Origin: Ceratopteris richardii
Lineage: Eukaryota > Streptophyta > Polypodiopsida > Polypodiales > Pteridaceae
Length of the DNA stretch: 64,000 bases
Direction: 5' to 3'
NCBI GenBank assembly: GCA_020310875.1
Contig: CM035417.1
Coordinates: forward strand, 104,845,647-104,909,646
Part shown: positions 56,512 to 64,000 of the stretch, piece by piece
Position numbering within the stretch: position 1 is the stretch's first letter
Layout of the letters: every line of letters starts with the position of its first letter
The notes under the pieces: model-generated
The model's input: the letters and a program-made list of their open reading frames with translations, nothing else
Told to the model about the DNA's origin: nothing
The model's database searches: none
Program-made: the position numbers and the translations under genes

Positions 56512-57963
56512 ATGGCTGAAAGCAGTGATGTACTCCGTATGTTGGCTGTTGAGGATAAGTTGGATGGTACCAACTACCCATTATGGGCTTATATGATGCG
56601 ACATGTTTTGATTGCAAAAGGATTGTGGAACATTGTGCAGGGTGTTGAAAGACGTCCTGTTACACCTGTAACAACAGGTACTGCAAATACAGGTGCTGCA
56701 GCTTATGAAGATGCTGTCGAAGATGATATTCCACAGATTCCTATTCGTGTTGCTGTTTCTGTTGCACATGCATTGATAGCTTTGTCTGTCAAACGTGCCA
56801 AGCATCATATTCGCTCTTGCAGAACAGCTAGGGATGCTTACAGAACAGCCTCATATTCGCTCTTGCAGAACAGCTAGGGATGCTTGGGATACACTTACCA
56901 TATTGGCTCTTGCAGAACAGCTAGGGATGCTTGGGATACACTTATCCTGGCTAGTCAGAAGGGCAAAGGAAAATGGCGCTCTTCTACTAGTAAGCAGAAA
57001 TCTGCAAATGTTGCACATTCGAAGAACCAGGATAAAGATGAGAAGAAATCAGAAAAGCAGAAATTGTTTTGCAAGTACTGTAAAGGGAATGACCATATCA
57101 TAAAGAACTGTCCAAAACTGGCTGCAAAAGAGGCAAAGAAAAAGGAGGCTGGAATGGTTGTTGTAGAAGCCTCTACACCAAAAACAGAGTCTGCTAATCT
57201 TGTGCAGGAAGAAGAATGGGCATTTACTATTGTTTGCAATTTTGACCCATCTTCTCATGAGCAGTGCATGTCTGCAGTGGACTCAGATGTTTGGTACTTT
57301 GACAGTGGGGCGACCAAACATATTACCTTGCAGCGCAGTTTCTTCTCTTCACTCGAGCCTGCCCCTACAGGGAATACTATCACATGCGCCAACAACTCCT
57401 CTTATCATGTTATGGGAGTTGGTAAGATCATTCTGACTAATGTTGATGGTAGTTCTTTCAGCTTGTCAGATGCTTTATTTGTGCCAAGGATCAAGAAGAA
57501 TATGTTATCAGTTTCTACATTAGCCAAGATTGGCTTGGTTGTGAAATTTGTTGATGACAGATGTACAGTTCATGATCTGTCAAATGGCGATGTTATTCTT
57601 GCTTCTGGCATTTTATGTCGTGGGCTGTATAAGCTCATAGACTATGAAAGATCTGTGAATGATTCGGCATGTGCATTTCATGATTCTCAGGCTATGTCAG
57701 ATGCAAAGCTTTGGCATGCACGCTTTGGTCATCTGAATTTTGCTAGTTTGCTACGCCTGCAGAAATCTGATATGGTGTCTTCTTTGCCCAAGCTTGAGGC
57801 ACCTGTAAAACATGTTTGTGAAGGCTGTAATTTGGGCAAAATACAACATTCCTCCTTTCCAAAAGATGGTTCAGTTCGGGCTACACAGAAATTGCAGCTT
57901 GTACATAGTGATGTCGTGGTCCTATGCAGACACCCTCTTTTGGAAATTACCTTTACTTCGTGA
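56512..57963 (+). pseudogene. Copia gag-protease-integrase start of element 3
   Basis: Gag begins MAESSDVLRMLAVEDKLDGT. A segment of about 40-50 bp is repeated three times at 56808-56944 (AGAACAGCTAGGGATGCTT), replacing the middle of gag and breaking its frame. The next frame (56884-57963, 359 codons) has the CCHC knuckle CKYCKGNDHIIKNCPK, protease WYFDSGATKHIT (DSG intact) and GAG-pre-integrase LWHARFGHLNFASLLRLQ with CEGCNLGKIQ. It ends in a frameshift at about 57915-57925 inside the integrase core. Inactive as a polyprotein, but several domains look intact. Confidence 0.88.
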
Positions 57964-59803
57964 CTTTCATTGATGATTTTTCTAGGCATGCATGGATATA
58001 TCCACTCAAAGCAAAGTCCAAAGTGTTCATGTGCTTTAAATAGTTTTTGGTTTTGGTTGAAAATCTGTCAGCATTTAAAATGGGCACCCTCCGTTCTGAT
58101 CGAGGGGGGGAATATATGTCTTCTGATTTTAATGCATTTCTGGCTGAACATGGGATAAAACACCAGTGTACAGTGCCGTATACACCTCAACAGAATGGAG
58201 TTGCTGAACGAAAGAATAGGTCACTCATGGAGATGGCGAGGTGTATGGTCACGAGTCAGGCTTTACCTCATAGTTTCTGGCTTGAGGCTCTCATGTGTGC
58301 AGCATATGTACTGAATAGGTGTCCCACTAAAGCGCTGCAGTCTATCACTCCATATGAGGCTTGGCATGACCGCAAGCCATCTGTTGCTCATCTGCGTGTT
58401 TTTGGTTGTTTGGCATATGCACTAGTGCCTGAACAACATCGCAGAAAATTGGATGATAAGGCAGTAAAATGTATTTTTGTTGGGTACAATTATGAAAGCA
58501 AATGCTATCGTCTGTATCATCCACAGACTAAACGCATTCTGGTTAGCCGTGATGTTGTCTTTGTGGAAGATGCTATTCATTCATTGCTTTCATGTACTAA
58601 GGAGACATATGTTAGCTCCAAAGACATGTATGATACTTTGATGCCTCTTTTTACAGGTGGACAGTTTAGTGCTAGTCCTAATGAGGCAACTTCTCAGCCT
58701 TTGCAGGTTTCATATGATGTTGCAGATCATTCCATTTCTGATGCAGATTTACATTATGCACTTGTTGATGAGAGAGCTCATATTAAGCAGGCAAAAACTA
58801 TGCCAAAATGGCTGGTGCAGACTTTGCGTGATAGCAAATTAGATGCACCTTTGTCATATCATACTCGTTCAGGCTCTCATAGTGCCTCCCTTGCATTAGA
58901 TTGCTATGCTATGGCTGCGTCTAGTCTCTATGATGAGAATGAGCCTGTTTCTTTTGATGAAGCACAGAATTCAAAAAATTGGATGGCTGCTATGCAATCT
59001 GAATATGATGCTATAATGAAGAATGGTACATGGTCTTTATGTGACTTGCCTCCTGGCAAGAAGGTCATTGGCACTAAGTGGGTATACAAGTTGAAGCGTA
59101 AACCTGATGGTACAGTTGACAGGTATAAGGCTAGGCTTGTTGCAAAGGGTTATGCACAGGAAAGAGGCATTGATTTTTATGAGACCTTTGCACCTACATG
59201 CCGTATGACTACTGTTCGGAGCATTTGTGCACTTGCAGCCCATCATGGTTGGAATGTACATCAGTTGGACATTAAAACAGCATTTTTGAATGGTGACTTG
59301 CATGAAGAAGTGTATGTTTTTCAGCCCCGTGGCTTTGTGCAGAAAGGGCATGAAAACTAGGTGTGCAGGTTAAAGAAGGTGTTATATGGTTTAAAGCAAG
59401 CACCATGTGCTTGGTATGAGAAGATACATGCCTATCTGATTGCACATGGTTTTGAGAACAGTCCAACTGAAAGCACCTTATATGTTAAGCGTGCTAATGA
59501 TGTGCTTCTGATCATTGTTGTCTATGTTGACGACATGCTGCTCACTGGTCCTATTGAGAAGCATATTGCTGATTTTAAGGCTGATTTGCATGCCTCATTT
59601 GAGATGTCTGATTTGGGGCATTTGCATCACTATTTGGGCATTCAGTTTATGCAAGTTGATGGTGGAATGGCTTTGTGTCAAACAAAATATATTGACACAT
59701 TATTGCAGTGTTTTGGCCTTGAAGACTGTAAGCCTATTGCCACTCCTATAGAGACAGGTTTACGATTGAGTCTTCATGATGTTGGAGATGCATTTGATGC
59801 TAT
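57964..59803 (+). pseudogene. Copia integrase and reverse transcriptase of element 3
   Basis: After an in-frame stop near 58039 the frame 58047-59360 carries the integrase core end (RSDRGGEYMSSDFNAFLAEHG, then NGVAERKNRSLMEMAR, the second D and E of DDE) and the RT N-terminus (WKVYKLKRKPDG-like, [20 protein letters not shown]). A TAG at 59358-59360, where element 2 has CAG, splits it from 59361-59803, which holds YVDDMLLTGPIEKHIADFK. The gag-only element interrupts the end of RT. Confidence 0.9.
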
Positions 59804-59992
59804 TGAAGGGCTTTGGTGTGCAGGACAAGAGGAGGAAGGAGGAGATGGAGGGAGAGAGAAGAGAGGAATGATGCGCGGACATGCGTGGGAGCCTCGAAAC
59901 CCACATAATGATCTCTCTTGAGGCAATGCTCTATATATGATGTATATATATGAATATGGGGGTAAGGTCACATGACCCTTACATCCCCAACA
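59804..59992 (-). repeat. TR-GAG 3' LTR, 189 bp
   Basis: Nearly identical to 63569-63757. Followed on the inner side by the purine-rich tract. Confidence 0.92.
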
Positions 59993-60100
59993 ATCTCCCA
60001 CTTAAGGGTCAATGTGACCATAAGTGGTAAAATATACAAAGAATGATGTAGGACTATACAATAATGTACAGGAAGAGTCCGGATCTCTACCCATACTAGA

Positions 60101-61873
60101 TCAGCTTACACCAACTGCCTCGAACAAGGTGTATCCATGCACCTCAAACTGCTCTAGACTCATATCGATAAGAGTCGAGCTCACATCTGACTGATACAAG
60201 AACTCATGAAGTTCTTGCAAAGCTCCCACTCGCTCTATGCCTATGTCAATCATCGAACGACTGACAACTCCAAGTGCAAATGCTCCAATAGCAACTGCAA
60301 TATCTGGTCTCGAGCATAATAACTCGTACATCAGACTCCGGAATGCTGACGAAGCATGTGCTATCCTGGCTAACCTAAGTATGTCAGCCATGCCTATATC
60401 CAAGGCATCCAAAGCACCATCATCAAGACCAACATGTCCTGAGATATCTGTGTCAACATCTGGCATGAGCAAATCCAAGAATGACTGCATAACTACTGAC
60501 TCCTCAGCATCTAAATCAGCCATGCTCGCAACCAAGGATGTATCTAGCTGTGCATCCTGAGAGCTAATATGCTCTACCATACACTGTGTACCATGAGAGC
60601 AATCCTTCTCTACCACACCAAGTGTATGATCATGCTCTACATGAGCTAACTGCACAACATCAACACCAAGGTCAAACTGATGATCACACTCTAACTGAGT
60701 ATCATCACAATGCTCTACATGAGCATCCACATCATGCTCTAAAGCATCCAACTGATCATCCAAAATATGCTCCAAATGAGCATCCACATGATCAACAAAA
60801 CCATGCTCCATAGAAGCATCATGAGCATCCAAAACATGCTCTACATGTGCATCCATCTGAGCATCAGAATCATGCCATACATGTGCATCAAGAATGTCCA
60901 TAGACCTATCTATAGGTAGACAGAATGAGACATGACGAGTCTCACATCGCACATAAGGCTGAACTCCCACTGAGACGAGACTGTCTCTCACATGAAGTAC
61001 CTGCAGTGGATACCTGTGCCCAATCCTAGCACCTCTGACAAGCATAAGCTGTCCCAACCGCAACTGAAAATGATGCTCACCAAGGAATGCATAACATCTG
61101 CTCTCCTGTAACTGGCTAACTGAAATCAAGCTCATAGGGAATGAAGGCACATAACGTACATGTCTAAGCATAAGTGATGCTCCACTAGGTAGCATAATGC
61201 ATACATCTCCTGCACCCTCAATATCATATGTCGTACCATCAGGCAACTGCACACATCCACGACTCTCACCTGAGAATCGATAAAACCACTCACGATATGG
61301 AGTAACATGAAAACTGGCTAATGCATCAAGCAACCAAGCCATATGTGTGCCATCCAATGAATAAGAGGAATCCAAAGATGAACCATAGGAGAAAGTGATA
61401 TCTCCATCACTAGCATAATCAACTGCCATAGAATCTCCTGAAACCACTGCCTGATCTGCATCACGTGCATATCTCTGACATCGTCGTTGCATCTGCCTGA
61501 AGCAACATCGTCGAATATGGCCCTCATGACCACAATGCCAACATCGAAGTCGTCGATGTGATCTATGTCTCATATGAGTCAATGGACTCACATACATATC
61601 ATGTAGTCTCTGCCATAATGCACTACTCGTCTCCTCATACATAACAGACTCATATATAGAATCCACAAGCTGTAATCGGATAGTGGAGCTGGCCAATGCA
61701 TCCATATCCATCCATACATGGTCGGGCATGTCACGAGGCCTCTTTGCATCTCTATGCACATACATATGTAACCCTGCACGAACCAATGTATGCCACATCT
61801 GAGCTTTCCATCTCGGAAAGTCAGTGCCATCAAATCGAGAAGATACCATGCTGGCAATCCAATAGACTAGCAA
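60101..61873 (-). CDS. Gag-like protein with zinc knuckle, degenerate protease and Asp/His-rich repeats
   Basis: 590 residues, uninterrupted. The second Met (residue 9, SMVSSRFDGTDFPRW) is the more likely start. Residues 9-100 resemble the UBN2/copia Gag N-terminus. Residues 111-124 (CWHCGHEGHIRRCC) are a CCHC knuckle. Residues 180-270 follow a copia protease layout (AWLLDALASFHVTPYREWF, then VQLPDGTTYDIEGAGDV and HVRYVPSFPMSLISVSQL), but the catalytic DSG is replaced by DAL, so cleavage is unlikely. Residues about 330-450 are a low-complexity run of DAHVEH-type repeats (Asp, His, Val, Leu). The last 130 residues (DLLMPDVDTDISGHVG onward) match nothing I know. It probably builds or enters the particle of an active copia. 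Confidence 0.85.
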   Translation of the reverse strand: MLVYWIASMVSSRFDGTDFPRWKAQMWHTLVRAGLHMYVHRDAKRPRDMPDHVWMDMDALASSTIRLQLVDSIYESVMYEETSSALWQRLHDMYVSPLTHMRHRSHRRLRCWHCGHEGHIRRCCFRQMQRRCQRYARDADQAVVSGDSMAVDYASDGDITFSYGSSLDSSYSLDGTHMAWLLDALASFHVTPYREWFYRFSGESRGCVQLPDGTTYDIEGAGDVCIMLPSGASLMLRHVRYVPSFPMSLISVSQLQESRCYAFLGEHHFQLRLGQLMLVRGARIGHRYPLQVLHVRDSLVSVGVQPYVRCETRHVSFCLPIDRSMDILDAHVWHDSDAQMDAHVEHVLDAHDASMEHGFVDHVDAHLEHILDDQLDALEHDVDAHVEHCDDTQLECDHQFDLGVDVVQLAHVEHDHTLGVVEKDCSHGTQCMVEHISSQDAQLDTSLVASMADLDAEESVVMQSFLDLLMPDVDTDISGHVGLDDGALDALDIGMADILRLARIAHASSAFRSLMYELLCSRPDIAVAIGAFALGVVSRSMIDIGIERVGALQELHEFLYQSDVSSTLIDMSLEQFEVHGYTLFEAVGVS

Positions 61874-63568
61874 TGTAACAAGAGACTAGAAACAATACTC
61901 TATCCTGAATAGGATCACACCTGCATATCCATATGCATAACTCAAATCACAAATGTCTCGATGGAGAAGGAACCATGTGAACCACCTATCACATAACCAT
62001 GCATCTAGCATGCACATAAAACCATGAGCATAAGCCTGCTCACCAAGTCTCCAAAAGTGACCAAGTAGATGTGAAAGAATCCTAGGAAAATTTTGGCAGA
62101 GTATCCCCTGCAATCAAACAATATAACCAATATCAAAAGAACAATGAGTAATCTGTCACCACCTGTCACTGATGTAATCAAGGATAATGGCGAATACATA
62201 TGCCCATAAACCAATGGCAATACACGCCAATACAATGGCAATACAACTCCCACTCAAGAATAAATCCTGCAAGATGGTCCAACCTGTCACAAACAACCTG
62301 TGACCAAGTCCAAGTGAATGGAGATAGTCAATGATCCAAAGCTATTGCAAAAGCTTCAAGATCCACAAGAGCTCCTTTCTAGCATAAAAGCCGGTGAAAT
62401 TTCGGCAGCATCTCCTCTGTAAAATGGACTCTAAAACCAAAATAACCATGTGGGAATCACCATCCACATATGCCAAGAATCACACTGGCAAATATATATC
62501 AATCAATGACCAAATGCTAATAATGATGACAAACAAACGTGTAACTGAGGCTCCAATCTAGATCACGTACCTGCAAAGAAAACAAAGATACAAGTACCAA
62601 CCAATATCCACAATCAACTCTCATAAAAGTATGTGCAATCCGCAAGTAAATCCATAACCAAGTGGCATAAGCAAGATATAGACCACAATGCCACTATACA
62701 TCCATGATCAAACTCATGATGACATAAACCTCAAAAAGAGTATACCACAATATCATCTTACATGTCAAAATACATGACAAGATCATGCTCTACTCTCATA
62801 TGGAGGAGCTAACACAATGATCATACATGTACAATGTCTTGAAGCTCTGAAAATAAGAGCTTGCACACCATAAATTCTCTCTCGAAGAAGTTCCAAAGCA
62901 AATTCAACCTCCAAGTGCAATTAGGGTTCGTTTGATAAAAATCTCTGCTCTGTGTTTTGTTGTTTCAGTGGTGACAACCTCTGAATCTAAACTTTTGATC
63001 TTCAGCAAACTTCAAGATCTAACTCTTGGCTACGTAACGAGATAAAGAACACCTCAATCGGAGGTGCGTAGCTCAAGATATGCATAAAACAAGCACCTGC
63101 TATCAATTTCACTATCACCTACAACACTGCTACTCTGTATTTTGCAGTTTCGGTGACTTTGCACTGAGAATCTGAATCTGAGTTCTTCTACAAAGTTGTA
63201 TCTATCTTTTTAAGATACGAGCAGCAAGTTGAATCATCGCATTCCGATCTGTAGAACTCAAGTTATGAAAAAAAACCGACCTGCTGTCCTACTCAATGTA
63301 GATTCATCTTCTACAATTCTCTGCGTTTTTTCGAATTTTCGGCACTTCAGAAGTCCGAACCAGGTTCTGCGCCCTTTTGTGAAGTTGTAGTTCTCTGTGT
63401 TAGCTACACACAGAACTTTACAACGCGTCAATCCGAGCTTCCTAGCTCGAGTTATGACCGAAATACTGAACAGCTGTCAAGAGATGCCGACCTGCACTTT
63501 CTCCTCTTCTCACCTAAGCTTCCATTGAAGCTTCTTGCACACCAGCCTTCAACATGCTCTGATACCAA
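61874..63568 (-). other. Untranslated leader of the gag-only element
   Basis: 1.7 kb between 5' LTR and gag start, with no long frame. The half nearest the LTR repeats the phrase CTCTGCGTTTT / TCGGCACTTC / CTGAATCTGA in diverged copies (about 62940, 63130, 63320), typical of long copia leaders. It may hold packaging signals. Confidence 0.5.
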
Positions 63569-63757
63569 TGAAGGGCTTTGGTGTGCAGAACAAGAGGAGG
63601 AAGGAGGAGATGGAGGGAGAGAGAAGAGAGGAACGACGCGCGGACATGCGTGTGAGCCTCGAAACCCACATAATGATCTCTCTTGAGGCAATGCTCTATA
63701 TATGATGTATATATATGAATATGGGGGTAAGGTCACATGACCCTTACATCCCCAACA
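63569..63757 (-). repeat. TR-GAG 5' LTR, 189 bp
   Basis: The primer site TGGTATCAGAGC (minus strand, 63567-63556) adjoins it. It contains TATATAT-rich promoter-like sequence near 63705-63715. Confidence 0.92.
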
Positions 63758-63762
63758 GCTAT

Positions 63763-64000
63763 TCTCTATTAGCAGGCTGTTGGATGCTTGATTTACTTAT
63801 GCATTACTCAGCCAGATATTCAATTTGTTGTCTCACAGATGAGCAGGTTTATGCATTGCCCAGGAGTCACCCATTAGAAGGCGGTTAAGCGCATCTTTTG
63901 CTACTTGAGTGGTACTTGGCTACTTGGGTTGTTTTATCCCAAGGGGAGGTCATTATCGCCAGATTTGCATGCTTTTTCTGACTCAGATTGGGCTGGTTGC
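63763..64000 (+). pseudogene. Copia element 3, RT-RNase H junction after the insertion
   Basis: It continues the frame cut at 59803 (LLAGCWMLDLLMHYS region, FMHCPGVTH, LSGTWLLGLFYPK). Frameshift near 63870-63945. It runs off the end of the window. Confidence 0.85.

Larger units (their letters stand above)
59804..63757 (-). mobile_element. Complete gag-only LTR retroelement (TR-GAG-like), 3,954 bp
   Basis: LTRs of 189 bp at 59804-59992 and 63569-63757 are nearly identical, starting TGTTGGGGATG on the minus strand. The 5-bp target duplication GCTAT is at 59799-59803 and 63758-63762. The primer site TGGTATCAGAGC is at 63567-63556 and the polypurine-like AAGTGGGAGAT sits beside the left LTR. One 590-codon open frame (60101-61873) encodes gag, knuckle and a protease-like region, with no integrase, RT or RNase H. 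A leader of about 1.7 kb precedes it. It needs enzymes from another copia. Very similar LTRs and an intact frame suggest recent movement. Confidence 0.93.
56156..64000 (+). mobile_element. Ty1/copia element 3, interrupted by a gag-only LTR element, runs off the window
   Basis: It begins with a partial 5' LTR (TGTTGATATATTTAGG, 56156-56272) fused to the leader; the rest of the LTR and the primer site are deleted. Gag starts at 56512 and pol runs to 59803, then resumes at 63763 after a 3.95-kb insertion with GCTAT duplication. The window ends in the RNase H region. Same family as elements 1 and 2, but less decayed. Confidence 0.92.

Noticed and set aside
60237-60813. Frames opposite the gag-only protein
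   Set aside because: Antisense shadows of the 590-codon frame, which alone has knuckle and Gag motifs.

Overview
This is nuclear DNA from a plant, almost certainly a seed plant with a large, repeat-rich genome. The evidence is GT-AG introns, CACTA transposons, Ty1/copia elements primed by initiator tRNA-Met, zf-RVT type LINEs, tRNA-derived SINEs, and one five-exon plant GDSL esterase/lipase gene. A gymnosperm-like genome is possible but cannot be shown from this sequence. Only one ordinary host gene is visible (GDSL, minus strand, 50224-52029). It splices in silico into an intact 393-residue protein. Almost everything else is mobile DNA, much of it nested.

Layout. 1-2791: short LTR-type repeats and a complete 832-bp TRIM-like element. 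3009-4148: 3' remnant of a copia element. 4149-6243: SINEs and a LINE fragment. 6244-19336: a complete 13.1-kb CACTA (En/Spm) transposon with 3-bp target duplication, inserted in the tail of an older SINE. 19340-28770: the rest of that SINE, LINE and SINE fragments and a gag-deleted copia. 29131-36382: two copia elements in a three-LTR array, sitting in an older LTR whose unoccupied relative lies at 48.9-49.1 kb. 36487-39700: a long decayed LINE. 41971-45893: a complete non-coding LTR element with CTTGC target duplication. 46-49 kb: decayed sequence, microsatellites and a gypsy-like LTR. 49473-54573: SINEs, the GDSL gene and a LINE insertion. 55416-56155: a second CACTA end. 56156-64000: a copia element split by a complete 3.95-kb gag-only LTR element (59804-63757, GCTAT duplication).

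The most interesting unit is the CACTA transposon. On the plus strand, seven phase-compatible exons (9631-17984) encode an En/Spm accessory transposase-like protein of 317 residues. Its 7-kb third intron holds, on the minus strand, a TNP2-type transposase gene (Transposase_21, DUF4218 and DUF4216-like parts). That gene is intact apart from one apparent single-base deletion in an A run. Between its Cys-rich N-terminal exon and the TNP2 body lies a 753-bp exon encoding a SET-domain (lysine methyltransferase-like) module with its own stop codon and a nearby AATAAA. All three junctions are phase 0. Alternative splicing could therefore give either a short SET protein or the full transposase from one promoter. 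I know of no description of a SET domain as CACTA cargo. An intronic hairpin of about 150-bp arms, duplicated 20-residue exons and a 3-kb (CA)/(TACA) block lie in the same element.

A second theme is the dependence of non-autonomous elements on autonomous ones: SINEs share about 120 bp of 3' tail with the resident LINE, a TRIM has tRNA-like boxes in its LTRs, a large LTR element has no coding capacity, and a gag-only element has a protease-like region that has lost the DSG motif.
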